The notes under the pieces are model-generated. The model did no database searches and had not been told where the DNA came from. It saw only the letters and a program-made list of their open reading frames with translations. Positions 52,200 through 61,336 of a stretch of 64,000 nt of DNA are shown in pieces (the first letter of the stretch is position 1; every line of letters begins with the position of its first letter). A program made the translations under genes and the position numbers. The DNA comes from Pseudanabaena sp. Chao 1811 (lineage in GTDB: Bacteria; Cyanobacteriota; Cyanobacteriia; Pseudanabaenales; Pseudanabaenaceae), in NCBI RefSeq assembly GCF_027942295.1, contig NZ_CP101416.1, positions 3,210,501-3,274,500 of the forward strand. The letters run 5' to 3'.

Positions 52200-52210
52200 A
52201 TAGCTTTATG

Positions 52211-52243
52211 AAACAGAAAAGGCACTTTGTGCCTTTTCTGTTT
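52211..52243. terminator. Hairpin near the DUF429 start
   Basis: Perfect 15-bp arms 52211-52225 and 52229-52243, loop TTT. On the minus strand it lies downstream of the kinase stop (52342) and just upstream of DUF429, so it ends kinase transcription. Confidence 0.75.
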
Positions 52244-52253
52244 TTATCTATTG

Positions 52254-52342
52254 GGACTTACACAATGCTAACGAATTTACTAGGTTTCGGATAGATGTGG
52301 TGCGGGCTTTGCCCGCACCACATCTATCCGATGCGTAAGTTT
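52254..52342. mobile_element. Short TIR element type 3, copy 2
   Basis: Ends GGACTTACACA and ATGCGTAAGTTTT; a 20-bp perfect hairpin in the middle (52288-52307 and 52311-52330, loop TTT). Ends are like those of 10768-10903. The right end touches the stop codon of the kinase gene. Confidence 0.55.
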
Positions 52343-54078
52343 TATCTATTTCTAACTTTGATTTCAATTTGTGGTGGAGGCGGGGTTGGAGTTGGTGAGG
52401 GAGTAGTGGGTGTTCCTGTGCTTTGTGGAGTTGGCGGTGTGGGTGTTCCTGCGGTTGGCGTTGGTAGAACCGATGATGGAGTCGTTAAAGGTGTTGGTGC
52501 TGTAGAACTCGCAGTATCTTTTAGTCCAAGAGTTAGCTGATAGGGAACTTCTGCATTGCCTCCTAGCCCCTTTACTTGAACTGTATACTCACCATCTGTG
52601 GCGATCGGTACATTTGCACTCAAAACATTAGAGGCATCAGGCAGAATGATGCCTTGAGCATTAAAAACTGTGATTAATACTCCATTACCTGCAACTGTGC
52701 TGTTGAGAACCTGTCCAGCCTTAGCTTGAATCCTGTAGATGTGAACTGCATTACCAAATATGTTTTTGGGAATTGTCAGCTCCTTATTTACTTCCAGATT
52801 GATTGCTTGATTAATTGATTCACTAGAAGCTGTCTTGGGTATTTGCGTAGAAGTTGCGTCAGTTGTGATCGGTTTTACAGGCGATGGCTGATTATTGATA
52901 ATTACTGATGACTGATTACTTCGCATCATCGCAGGCAGTGCAAAAGCTGCAATTACGGCTACCACTGCCAGCAGTCCTCCAAATAGAAATAGAACTCCTG
53001 AGTTAGAGCTAGACGAAGAAGATGCAGCTACCGATCTTCGGCTTGGTGGGCGATCTGTAGACTTAGCATTAGATTGAGAAGTTGTTAACCGACTTGACTC
53101 CGTTAAAATTGTTGATCTAACGAGCTTGCTTGTGGTGGCTTGGCGTTCAACTTCGGTCATCGTGGCAAAGGTGGTAATACCTTGTTTGACCTCTCGGACA
53201 GACTGATAGCGTTGAGTATAGTGATAGCGCACCATTCTGGTTAAAACCATAGCTAAGCCATTACTGACTCTAGCTTTGTCCCGCCACACTAATTCTCCTG
53301 TCGCAGGATCGGTGGGTAAGTCGGTAGGTGCATAACCTGTGAGCGCCTTGATTGCTACCATTCCTAACGCATAAATATCACTACTGTAATTTGGTCTACC
53401 TGCACATTGCTCACTGGGCATATAGCCGGGGGTTCCAATGGTTACGGTAAATCGAGATTCCCCTTTCTCATTAGCAACTAGTTGGGTATTAGCATCCTGC
53501 ATGGCTCGTACTGCGCCAAAGTCAATGAGGACAATTTTTTGGTCTTTCTTGCGGCGAATTAAATTATCTGGCTTAATATCGCGGTGAATGACTCCTTCAG
53601 AATGCACAAACTCTAAAACTTCTAGGACATCTTTCAAGATTTTGAGTACTTCAACTTCGCCAAGTTGCTTGTCTCTAATCGGTGCATCAATATTTTGGAG
53701 TTCCTCTAGAATCTTTTCTTGGGTTTGATTATCAAGATCGGATACTTCAGGTAAGGGGGCTTTTAATTCTTCATGGAGCGATCGCCCTTCGACAAATTCT
53801 TGAACTAAGAAAAATTGCTTGTCTTCTTCAAAATAGGCGAGCAACTGGGGAATTTGATCATGCTTACCGAGTTTTTCGAGAGTTTCTGCCTCAGTGTTAA
53901 ATAATCGTCTAGCCTCACGGATAAAAGTTGGATCATCACTTGCGGGTTTGAGTTGCTTGACTACACAAGGGGGTGAACCGGGACGACGCATATCCCTAGC
54001 GATGAAAGCCTGCCCGAATCCTCCTGCGCCGAGCTTTTTGATCAGTTTGTAACGTCCATCGAGTACTTTGGCTGGCAT
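52342..54078 (-). CDS. Membrane Ser/Thr protein kinase
   Basis: 578 residues. Kinase domain about 1-300: KLGAGGFGQAFIARD, VVKQLKPAS, VIHRDIKPDNLIRRKK (RD-type), DFGAVR, IGTPGYMPSEQ. Then a Ser/Arg-rich juxtamembrane stretch, one membrane helix (LFLFGGLLAVVAVIAAFALPAM, about 356-377), an external PPC-like beta domain (LEVNKELTIPK..VHIYRIQAKAGQVL..YTVQVKGLGG), and a Pro/Thr tail. This is the transmembrane sensor-kinase type; signal unknown. Start ATG 54076-54078. Confidence 0.9.
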   Translation of the reverse strand: MPAKVLDGRYKLIKKLGAGGFGQAFIARDMRRPGSPPCVVKQLKPASDDPTFIREARRLFNTEAETLEKLGKHDQIPQLLAYFEEDKQFFLVQEFVEGRSLHEELKAPLPEVSDLDNQTQEKILEELQNIDAPIRDKQLGEVEVLKILKDVLEVLEFVHSEGVIHRDIKPDNLIRRKKDQKIVLIDFGAVRAMQDANTQLVANEKGESRFTVTIGTPGYMPSEQCAGRPNYSSDIYALGMVAIKALTGYAPTDLPTDPATGELVWRDKARVSNGLAMVLTRMVRYHYTQRYQSVREVKQGITTFATMTEVERQATTSKLVRSTILTESSRLTTSQSNAKSTDRPPSRRSVAASSSSSSNSGVLFLFGGLLAVVAVIAAFALPAMMRSNQSSVIINNQPSPVKPITTDATSTQIPKTASSESINQAINLEVNKELTIPKNIFGNAVHIYRIQAKAGQVLNSTVAGNGVLITVFNAQGIILPDASNVLSANVPIATDGEYTVQVKGLGGNAEVPYQLTLGLKDTASSTAPTPLTTPSSVLPTPTAGTPTPPTPQSTGTPTTPSPTPTPPPPQIEIKVRNR

Positions 54079-54219
54079 GGCGATCGTCTCTCTAGTTATG
54101 AGCTAATTATGGGCTAGTTATGGGCAAGGATTATTTCAGGAGGCATCTCATGTTTATAAATAGCTATATTAAGTCGTATCATGGGGATCTAGACAAAATA
54201 TTTTCAAGTTTCAAAGTGA

Positions 54220-54621
54220 ATGAATCTGATTGTGGAAACGGATGTACTTGCTCAACAAATCCATCAAATTGATGATGAATTATCTAAGCGATCGCTAGCT
54301 CTCGATCCCAGTGGCTACTTTATTATTTATGTTGATCGCCAACAAAACCTAATTTGTGCGAAACACTATAGTAATTTCATCAATGAACAAGGTTTAGCAG
54401 TTGATCCTGAAACTGGTAAACCAATTCCTGCTAAAGGCAAGGTAGACCGCCAAGCTATGCAATTGTTTACAGGTAGAACAGCCAAGGAACTCTGTGTAGA
54501 AATTTTTGAGAAAACCCAGCTTTGTCCTGTTACACTGTTCGACCATGCGGCTTATTTGGGACGAGAAGCGCAACGTGCAGAATTAGCGTTGTTGCAACAG
54601 CAAGAATATATCCAAGACTGA
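54220..54621 (+). CDS. DUF4346-family protein
   Basis: 133 residues, soluble. DUF4346 pattern: LDPSGYFIIYVDRQQNLICAKHYSN, GLAVDPETGKPIPAKGK, then GRTAKELCVEIFEK and DHAAYLGREAQRAELAL. The domain is cyanobacterial and is sometimes fused to a dihydropteroate- or thymidylate-synthase-like part; here it stands alone. The ATG (54220) follows a TGA in another frame. Function unknown. Confidence 0.8.
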   Translation: MNLIVETDVLAQQIHQIDDELSKRSLALDPSGYFIIYVDRQQNLICAKHYSNFINEQGLAVDPETGKPIPAKGKVDRQAMQLFTGRTAKELCVEIFEKTQLCPVTLFDHAAYLGREAQRAELALLQQQEYIQD

Positions 54622-54739
54622 TCAAGACTTGAGCAAGATAAATACTTACGATGAACGGCGCTTGCCGAGAGGCATCGTAATCCTATAGATATACTCATAG
54701 TCATAAAATAATCATAACTACATTAGTCATAAGCGCCAG

Positions 54740-55660
54740 ATGTCACCTTCGAGCATCATCATCAATAACTGGTGGGAAATCCAAGTCCTCGCTGAACAGT
54801 CTTTAGAAGAGCAAATTTTTTGGCGACTACAAAATTTTGGTTGCCAAGGCATGGTAACTCATAAAAAAGATGGACAGATCCGAGTGAATAGTTACTTGCC
54901 AATGGAGAAGGGAACTGTTTTGGATTTAGCGGCTCTGGCTCTATGGCTCAAACAAGATGCGATCGCCTGCAATTACGAAGCTCCGATAACTCAGTGGACA
55001 GTCATTAATGATGAGGACTGGTCATCGAGTTGGAAGCAGCATTGGAGTCCGCAGGAAATTGGCGATATGTTGGTGATTTATCCTGCTTGGATTGACCCAC
55101 CGACAGATAGCGATCGCAAGATCTTACGGCTTGACCCCGGTAGTGCCTTTGGTACGGGCGCTCATGCAACGACACAGTTATGTTTAGAAGCCTTAGAAAT
55201 GCGTCTTTGGGGGGCAAAGCCTGAGGATAATATTGTGGTTGCCGATGTGGGTTGTGGTTCAGGGATTCTCAGTATCGGTGCTTTGTTAATTGGTGCTAGC
55301 CAAACCTATGCGATCGATAACGATATTTTGGCGATTAAGGCGACTAATCATAATCGTCAACTTAATAACATCCCTGAGGAAAAAATCTGGGTACAGGAAG
55401 GCAGTATTCAAGATTTAATTGCAAATATGCCTGCTCCTGCCAATGGTTTTACCTGTAATATCCTCGCTGACATTATTGTTGATATGGTTCCCTATTTCGA
55501 TAAGCTAGTTGGTGGAAATGGCTGGGGGATTTTGAGTGGGATTTTGATCGAGCAAGTACCCAAGGTTGCCGATGCCCTTGATGCCCATAAGTGGGTGGTA
55601 GCAACTTTCTGGAAGCGTCAGGAATGGGCATGTTTAACGATTAGGCGATCGGAATATTAA
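54740..55660 (+). CDS. prmA: Ribosomal protein L11 methyltransferase
   Basis: Methylates lysines of L11 with SAM. 306 residues. Marks: the substrate-binding N-terminal domain (WWEIQVLAEQSLEEQIFWRL), the RLDPGSAFGTGAHATTQLCLEAL loop, Rossmann core VADVGCGSGILSIGA and NILADIIVDMVP. Start ATG 54740 (GCGCCAG before). The gene ends in its own hairpin. No link to a ribosomal protein gene here. Confidence 0.95.
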   Translation: MSPSSIIINNWWEIQVLAEQSLEEQIFWRLQNFGCQGMVTHKKDGQIRVNSYLPMEKGTVLDLAALALWLKQDAIACNYEAPITQWTVINDEDWSSSWKQHWSPQEIGDMLVIYPAWIDPPTDSDRKILRLDPGSAFGTGAHATTQLCLEALEMRLWGAKPEDNIVVADVGCGSGILSIGALLIGASQTYAIDNDILAIKATNHNRQLNNIPEEKIWVQEGSIQDLIANMPAPANGFTCNILADIIVDMVPYFDKLVGGNGWGILSGILIEQVPKVADALDAHKWVVATFWKRQEWACLTIRRSEY

Positions 55661-55692
55661 AAAAAGGAACGTGCATAGCACGTTCCTTTTTT
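55660..55692. terminator. prmA terminator hairpin
   Basis: Perfect 15-bp arms 55660-55674 and 55678-55692, loop ATA, overlapping the prmA stop and followed by the convergent DUF1460 gene at 55709. Confidence 0.85.
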
Positions 55693-55708
55693 AAGCGCGC
55701 AAGAGGGT

Positions 55709-56677
55709 TTAAGGATTGATTGGGCGTACTACCATAATGCCGATCGCGTGATCGACACGCTCGACATAACGCTGTAAATCAGGAGCAATTTTTACCTTTC
55801 CTGATGGCGAGGCATGGATAAAACCTGTATCTTTGGCAGTGAGATAGACTAATCCTGTATGGGTGGTATCTAAACCTTTGAGATCTGTGACTACAGCAAT
55901 AATATCGCCAGTTTTTAATGAGGGATAGATCGAATGGATTTTACGAGATGGAATATATCGCAATGGCTGCGATCGCATTTCTAGTTCCATTCGCTTTTCC
56001 ATCGCCAAAATACATTGATAATTGGCTTCGCTATTCTTGAGACGAGGATATTTTTGCCAATGACTACTCATAAAGTTTAGGGTCTTGTTAAGTGGAATGC
56101 CCCCTAGTTCCTCAGTGCGATCACTCACAATACCTCGTTTCTGATTATCGCGTATCCATTCCGAGAAATAATGCAAACGACTGCAATAGCCATCTAGCTT
56201 ACCGTCCGCATAACGCACTTCTTGAATATTCTGGACAAAGTTCTCATAGGAGGGATTCACTGCTAATAAATTCCGTGAGAATGCTAAAACTGTTTCCACA
56301 AATAGCACACAGTCAAATTCTGTAAGTGAGACAAATAGCTTTTCAGATTCCCCTTGATCTAATAATCCTTCACGATAGCTTGTCCCAATAAACTGTGCAG
56401 AAACGGTTTGAATAACTTCACTAAATGATAATTTTGATAATTGGTGATCGCTTAATACTTGCATCAATCGCTGATATTCTAGCTTTTCAGCAGAAGATTC
56501 TATAGACGAATTTTGGGAAGAGTTAGGAGATGAAGCTTTGTCCTCAATCTGTGTATTTTTTGCTGTGACAAGAATCTGATCTTTTTGATCAATATTTTTG
56601 ACATTGGGAATGAAGTAATCGCTAAAAGATAGTCCTACTAAAATAATTAGTAAAAATGGTTTGATCGTTTGGGGCAT
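55709..56677 (-). CDS. Exported DUF1460-family (amidase-like) protein
   Basis: 322 residues. N-terminal signal anchor (FLLIILVGLSFSDYFIP), a Ser/Gln-rich spacer, then the DUF1460 core: QFIGTSYREGLLDQGESE and DCVLFVETVLAFSRNL with a cysteine in the NlpC/P60-like position, KLDGYCSRLHYFSEWI and THTGLVYLTAKDTGFIHASP with the His. The fold belongs to N-acetylmuramoyl-L-alanine-amidase-like hydrolases, so it may trim peptidoglycan peptides. It is divergent from nothing near; a 26-bp perfect hairpin lies at its 5' side. Confidence 0.85.
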   Translation of the reverse strand: MPQTIKPFLLIILVGLSFSDYFIPNVKNIDQKDQILVTAKNTQIEDKASSPNSSQNSSIESSAEKLEYQRLMQVLSDHQLSKLSFSEVIQTVSAQFIGTSYREGLLDQGESEKLFVSLTEFDCVLFVETVLAFSRNLLAVNPSYENFVQNIQEVRYADGKLDGYCSRLHYFSEWIRDNQKRGIVSDRTEELGGIPLNKTLNFMSSHWQKYPRLKNSEANYQCILAMEKRMELEMRSQPLRYIPSRKIHSIYPSLKTGDIIAVVTDLKGLDTTHTGLVYLTAKDTGFIHASPSGKVKIAPDLQRYVERVDHAIGIMVVRPINP

Positions 56678-56790
56678 GAATTCCTAATTTGTCGTTTAGG
56701 CGTTGTAAGTTGCTTGATGACTGATCCCAAAAAAGATGTAAGCATGAAGCCGCATCTCTCAGTATAAATCTTGTTAAGTAGCTCAGAAAA

Positions 56791-56845
56791 CAAAGGCAAA
56801 TTATTGGGCTGTCCGCTTAGCGGACAGCCCAATAATTTGCCTTTG
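56791..56845. repeat. Perfect 26-bp inverted repeat, loop TTA
   Basis: Arms 56791-56816 and 56820-56845, identical in size to the one at 492-546. It lies 11 bases past the ycf34 stop and 114 bases upstream of the DUF1460 start, both on the minus strand. Confidence 0.9.
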
Positions 56846-56856
56846 CTGCGTAAGAC

Positions 56857-57108
56857 CTAAGTGGGAACAAGTTCACCGGGGCGCAATTTAGTCCATTTTC
56901 CCATTTCGGAGACAAAGCTCTCACAACCAACAACATCCCATTCCATTTGAATATCGTCAGTAGATTTTGTACGGATATTAACGTTGATTGTGGGAGAAAT
57001 TGCCTCAAAGTCTGGAAGATCGGTTAAATGAGGTTGCAGATGTAAAGCTTCGACTGAGTGGTAAGTTATGCAGCGATCGACATAGGTGCAATTGACGCAG
57101 ATACACAT
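56857..57108 (-). CDS. ycf34: Ycf34 photosynthesis-related protein
   Basis: 83 residues. The N-terminus MCICVNCTYVDRC (Cys at 2, 4, 7, 13) is diagnostic of Ycf34, an Fe-S-binding protein of cyanobacteria and red-type plastids needed for normal photosynthetic electron transport and pigment levels. One more Cys (residue 62) follows. The start ATG at 57108 is fixed by this motif. It stands alone. Confidence 0.92.
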   Translation of the reverse strand: MCICVNCTYVDRCITYHSVEALHLQPHLTDLPDFEAISPTINVNIRTKSTDDIQMEWDVVGCESFVSEMGKWTKLRPGELVPT

Positions 57109-57211
57109 GGCAGTTATACCTAATTCATGGGGCTATCCTAACAAAAAAATCCTTGAGGTGTTTACCAAAAGTCTGTACAGCAAACCTACAACGCTTTGCG
57201 CTCAAAACCAA

Positions 57212-57264
57212 ACAAGAAAAATCTTGAAAACTTTGCAAGGCAAAGTTTTCAAGATTTTTCTTGT
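57212..57264. repeat. Perfect 25-bp inverted repeat, loop AAG
   Basis: Arms 57212-57236 and 57240-57264, about 100 bases upstream of the ycf34 start and before the IS630 relic. It is not downstream of any gene on either strand. The gap 57109-57712 holds this hairpin, the relic and a palindrome. Confidence 0.9.
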
Positions 57265-57364
57265 GATTCGTTTGGTCGTGCTGTAGGTACTGGTCAGTTA
57301 AACAGTGACACCGCGCAATGATCACAACTCCATTATGGAAATCAGTCGATGATATAGCCAAATC

Positions 57365-57591
57365 GCGAGACAGGCGCTAAGGTTTTGTATTTGCCAACCT
57401 ATTATCCTGATTTTAATCCGATTGAGATACTGTGGTCGGTTTTCAAATATTTGATTAGGTTATTTAGATTTCATTCTCATAGAATGCTTCAGTATTTAAT
57501 CAATGGTTTTCCTTTTTTGTTAGAAAAACTTTTCTTCAAAAATTGCTTTACTAAGTATTGTTATTATGATGCTTAATCTGTCAATAGACTG
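57365..57591 (+). pseudogene. IS630-type transposase 3' fragment (relic)
   Basis: Encodes KVLYLPTYYPDFNPIEILWS...LLEKLFFKNCFTKYC, closely matching the end of the complete transposase at 58562-59095. Only the C-terminal ~67 residues and the right terminal repeat (CAGTCTATTGACAGATTAAG, inverted, ending at 57591) survive; the 5' part is gone. The catalytic Glu (DFNPIEILW) is present, the two Asp are missing. Confidence 0.85.
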
Positions 57592-57601
57592 TAGTAGATT
57601 A

Positions 57602-57655
57602 AAAATATATCAATTACACAATGTAATATATTACATTGTGTAATTGATATATTTT
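57602..57655. repeat. Perfect 54-bp palindrome without a loop
   Basis: 27-base arms meet at 57628/57629: AATGTAATATATTACATT at the centre and AAAATATATCAATTACAC at the left edge. Lies 11 bases after the relic end and 58 bases before the nuclease start. Confidence 0.93.
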
Positions 57656-58148
57656 ATGTTGATTTTAAGCTAATTTTCTTAGTAGCTTGTGAAACCCTGA
57701 TTAAATAAAATTGTGACTTTATCTTTAGATCAAATAACGCATCTCCTCAATGGTTTAAAAAGCTTGCCGCCTTTACGAAAGCAAGAACAGACATTTATGG
57801 AGATTGCGGGATATCCACACTTCGAGAATGTTTGTAGCAATATACTTCAGTTTTATCTTCAACCATCTAACGAACATGGATTTGGTTCACTTCTGTTAGA
57901 TTCGCTGTTTACACTCATCAATGAAAAGAATGAAAAGGTAGTAACTAATGGTCAAAATATTGATGTGCGACGTGAAGAATCTACCTCTGAAGGTAAACGT
58001 ATTGATCTAATAATCGAATCAGATGATTTTCTTTTGGGGATAGAAAACAAGATTTTTGCTGATGCTTATAATCGGTTCGATACAGCCTATTGAGGGAAAG
58101 AGTAGTACAAGATAAGCTAGGATAGCAAAACCCAAAAGAGAGTAAAAA

Positions 58149-58517
58149 ATGGCACCTTACTCACTAGATCTCAGAGAAAAGATCGTAGCAAACTACGAAG
58201 CAGGAAATACATCGATTCGGGAAGTAGCGAAGCAATTTCAAGTCGCGACGAAAACAGTGCAAAAACTACTGAATCAATACCGAGAGACAGGAGAACTAAA
58301 CCACAAACCATTAGGTAGTCCAATCAAAAGTCCCCTCGAAGCGCATCAGGAGAAAATCCTCGAAATTGTCTCAGAGCATCCAGATTGGACACTATGGCAG
58401 TACTGTGAAGAAGTAGCAGAACAAACAGGAGTATCAGTGACCACAGGCAGCATGTGCCGATTTTTCCAGAGGCATAACATCACTCTAAAAAAAAGACCTA
58501 TCGCCATGAAAAGGTAA
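58149..58517 (+). CDS. IS630 OrfA (DNA-binding part)
   Basis: 122 residues. Two helix-turn-helix motifs: LREKIVANYEAGNTSIREVA and a second (TVQKLLNQYRETG, EKILEIVSEHPDWTLWQYCEEV). It ends in frame after the A-run CTAAAAAAAAGACC (eight A at 58487-58494), where a minus-1 slip would continue as KKTYRHEKVKSEAVQ into OrfB, giving a fusion of about 315 residues. Confidence 0.88.
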   Translation: MAPYSLDLREKIVANYEAGNTSIREVAKQFQVATKTVQKLLNQYRETGELNHKPLGSPIKSPLEAHQEKILEIVSEHPDWTLWQYCEEVAEQTGVSVTTGSMCRFFQRHNITLKKRPIAMKR

Positions 58518-58561
58518 AAAGTGAGGCAGTACAACAGCAAAGATGTGAATTTTGGGAAGCA

Positions 58562-59095
58562 TTGAATGAAGTGAAAGCTGAAGATCTGATTTGTATTGAT
58601 GAAACGGGAGTATGGCAGGGGATGGAACGCTCTGTGGCAAGAAGTGAATGTGGCAAAAGAGTATTCAGTCTTCGTCCCTTTTACAAAGGTCAGAAATACA
58701 CAATAATTGGCGCTATTTCAGTTGATGGGATTGTTTGCCTGAAAACGATTCAGGGTTCTATGAAAGGAGCAGATTTTCTCACCTTTGTCCAAGATGACCT
58801 AGTACCTAAATTACGTCCTGAGCATAGGATCATCATGGATAACCTCAACTGCCATAAAGTTGAGGGGGTCGCAAAAGCAATTACAGCGACAGGTGCTAAG
58901 ATTTTGTACTTACCCACCTATTCTCCTGATTTTAATCCAATTGAGATGATGTGGTCGGTTCTCAAATATTTTATTAGATTGCTTAGACCTCATTCTCAAA
59001 AACTACTTCAGCATTTAATCAACGTTTTCCCTTACTTGTTAGAAAAAGATTTCTTCAAAAATTGGTTTACTAAGTGTTGTTACTGTACTACTTAA
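58562..59095 (+). CDS. IS630 OrfB (DDE transposase part)
   Basis: 177 residues. DDE residues: Asp of LICIDETGVW, Asp of HRIIMDNLNCHKVEG, Glu of SPDFNPIEMMWS. The frame is complete, and the natural upstream join is through OrfA's slippery A-run and not the ATG at 58562. The element looks intact and may be mobile. Confidence 0.9.
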   Translation: MNEVKAEDLICIDETGVWQGMERSVARSECGKRVFSLRPFYKGQKYTIIGAISVDGIVCLKTIQGSMKGADFLTFVQDDLVPKLRPEHRIIMDNLNCHKVEGVAKAITATGAKILYLPTYSPDFNPIEMMWSVLKYFIRLLRPHSQKLLQHLINVFPYLLEKDFFKNWFTKCCYCTT

Positions 59096-60048
59096 TCCCT
59101 CAATGGACTGTAAGTATGCAGAACATCTTAATAAGTACTTGCGGAAAGATCGCCAAGTTTACAAGGTATTATTATCAGTCTTCCCTATAGATACATCAAA
59201 GGTTAAATTACATGGATTTAAGCCTATTACTTATCAATTGCTATTTGAGCAAGTGTTCGCGAATATTGGCTCTTATTTTCTGACTGGTCGTGAGCCACAC
59301 ACAATATTTTTGCGTGACTTTATCCAAACCATACAAAATTTACAAGAGGCAACTTCTATGGATGAACAATGATTACTATATTTTGCTGATAATCAGAAAA
59401 GTATTTCAAAACTACTTGCTGAAGTGATTGAGATGCAAAAGGATATGAGAAAAAAAGTAAAGCAATTAAATGAAGTTGTTCTTTCCGATGATGTCTTTTC
59501 CCAATCCCCTTACCCGATCAAATCTGGCTTCTGGTTGCCTTCGGCTTATTTGGTGGCTGTATCTTGGTACACAATTGTCATAAGTGATTCCTTGTCATTA
59601 CAATTCAACGTAGTGCTAACTCCGAAAGGTTGGTATTTGGACTTCTTTGATCTTAAGCTTAAGAGGACTTCTAAACAAGTCGAAGATTGGGTTAATGATC
59701 GCAAAATAAAGTTTAAACTCAACAGTGAAAAAAATAGACTTATCTATATAGGTGAAAATGACAGTTTGCCATATAGTGCGAGTCCTGAAGATTCAGGGAA
59801 ATGGGCACTTGATATGTTGAAAAGACTGACAGCCACTTTAGACTGATTGATTAGCCTCTTTATTTCATTACATTTTTAGATCGACAATGCTTTACCCCTA
59901 ACCTATAAGTCAATACTGGCAAATATTACTGTGCTACTTACGCTCGAAACTGCTAAATTTAATTAATAATTAACATAAGGATGTAGTCAAAACTACACTT
60001 TTCTGCTGTTTTTTAGATCTTTGTAAAGCTAAGCCCCCCGTAAATCAT

Positions 60049-60738
60049 ATGCCTAAGAAGTCCACAGTTATTTCTCCCTCGATCCTTTCTGCTGACTTTA
60101 GCCGTTTGGGTGACGACATTCGTGCAGTTGATGCGGCGGGTGCGGATTGGATTCACGTTGATGTGATGGATGGTCGTTTCGTTCCAAATATCACCATTGG
60201 TCCATTGGTTGTGTCAGCAATCCGTCCTGTAACCACCAAAATTTTAGATGTGCATTTGATGATTGCTGAGCCAGAGAGATATGTACCTGATTTCGCTAAA
60301 GCTGGTGCAGATATCATTACTGTTCATGCAGAGCATACCGCTTGCCCTCATTTACATCGCAATCTTTGCCAAATCAAAGAACTTGGTAAATTAGCTGGTG
60401 TATCCCTCAATCCTTCCACACCTTTGAGCTTCATTGAGTATGTTCTCGACTTGTGTGACTTGGTTTTGATCATGAGCGTTAACCCCGGATTTGGTGGTCA
60501 GAGCTTTATTCCTAACGTTATTCCTAAGATTGTGAAGTTGCGTCAAATGTGTGACGATCGCGGACTTGATCCTTGGATTGAAGTTGATGGTGGTTTGAAG
60601 GCAAATAATACTTGGCAGGTTTTAGAAGCTGGTGCTAATGCGATCGTTGCGGGTTCGGCAGTATTTAATGCTCCTGACTATGCTAAAGCGATCGATGGTA
60701 TTCGCAACAGTAAGCGCCCTGAGTTGGTAACAGCATAA
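60049..60738 (+). CDS. rpe: Ribulose-phosphate 3-epimerase
   Basis: Interconverts ribulose 5-phosphate and xylulose 5-phosphate in the Calvin cycle and oxidative pentose pathway. 229 residues. TIM barrel marks: [36 protein letters not shown] with His and Asp of the metal site, [28 protein letters not shown] and VAGSAVF. Upstream leader of 200 bases holds no gene. Confidence 0.97.
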   Translation: MPKKSTVISPSILSADFSRLGDDIRAVDAAGADWIHVDVMDGRFVPNITIGPLVVSAIRPVTTKILDVHLMIAEPERYVPDFAKAGADIITVHAEHTACPHLHRNLCQIKELGKLAGVSLNPSTPLSFIEYVLDLCDLVLIMSVNPGFGGQSFIPNVIPKIVKLRQMCDDRGLDPWIEVDGGLKANNTWQVLEAGANAIVAGSAVFNAPDYAKAIDGIRNSKRPELVTA

Positions 60739-60798
60739 ATTACAGCTTTTTAAAAGTGTGGCGAAGCAACACTTTTAAAAAATTGATTGGTTCAAGAT

Positions 60799-60835
60799 TA
60801 AAAAAGAAGCGGTGCAATACACCGCTTCTTTTTTA
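60799..60835. terminator. Hairpin between rpe and sixA
   Basis: Perfect 16-bp arms, 60799-60814 and 60820-60835, loop CAATA, overlapping the sixA stop. A weaker hairpin around GGCGAAGC (60748-60780) belongs to rpe. Confidence 0.8.
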
Positions 60836-61336
60836 TATGAGCAACTTGGGTGGAATCGATAAAAAGAGAATTCCGTTGGCAGTCCAAGGTTGAGATTCTG
60901 GTAGTACTAAACCAATAATGCCAGCTTTTTTCAATACTAATGCTCCCTTAGCCTCTCCCCAAAGCAAGGTTTCTGCCCATGTGGTCAGGTCAGGTTCATG
61001 ACCAATTATCCCTAGAGATGCCCTAGCAGGTTGGGGATGTTGACTGAGCCATTCTGTAGCCCATTGGAGCCAAGCTTCAAAACTTCCTTCTGGAGCAAGT
61101 TCTGAGGATTGCTGCACAGGACTACTAAAGACATTAGTGAATATCTCGGCGGTTTGCTGAGCACGAACGAGAGGGCTAGTTTGCAATAGGTCAAAGCGCA
61201 AGCCTAAATCATAGAGACGCTTCGCAACTTGTTTCGTTTTCTTCCGCCCCTCATCGGTGAGAGGACGCAGAGTATCATCCTCATAGTTCTCGCGATTCTC
61301 AGCAATGCCATGACGGATTAAATAGAGGCTAGGCAT
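60833..61336 (-). CDS. sixA: SixA-type phosphohistidine phosphatase
   Basis: 167 residues. N-terminus SLYLIRHGIAENRE has the phosphate-accepting His in RHG; later GLRFDLLQTSPLVRAQQTAEI and the second His in LGIIGHEPDLTTW. SixA removes phosphate from phospho-His proteins. The start ATG overlaps the purQ stop by 8 bases, so it is translationally linked to the purine genes. Confidence 0.92.
   Translation of the reverse strand: MPSLYLIRHGIAENRENYEDDTLRPLTDEGRKKTKQVAKRLYDLGLRFDLLQTSPLVRAQQTAEIFTNVFSSPVQQSSELAPEGSFEAWLQWATEWLSQHPQPARASLGIIGHEPDLTTWAETLLWGEAKGALVLKKAGIIGLVLPESQPWTANGILFLSIPPKLLI

Larger units (their letters stand above)
58083..59110 (+). mobile_element. IS630-type insertion sequence
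   Basis: 1028 bp. Ends CAGCCTATTGAGGGAAAGAG and, inverted, CAGTCCATTGAGGGATTAAG are imperfect terminal repeats. Target duplication TA at 58081-58082 and 59111-59112, as for IS630/mariner elements. It splits the PD-(D/E)XK gene. The relic at 57365-57591 is an older copy of the same family. Confidence 0.9.
57713..59846 (+). pseudogene. PD-(D/E)XK nuclease, broken by IS630 and an in-frame stop
   Basis: N-terminal part 57713-58082 (GTG start), then IS630, then 59113-59846. Removing the element and one TA gives one frame of 367 codons. The nuclease site is seen: Asp of KRIDLIIES and the ExK of LLGIENKIF, with the REEST segment before, as in the PDDEXK_4 group. A second lesion is TGA at 59370-59372, in frame with coding sequence on both sides (...ATSMDEQ stop LLYFADNQKS...). 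Restriction- or defence-type nuclease is plausible for this family, but the target is unknown. Confidence 0.8.
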
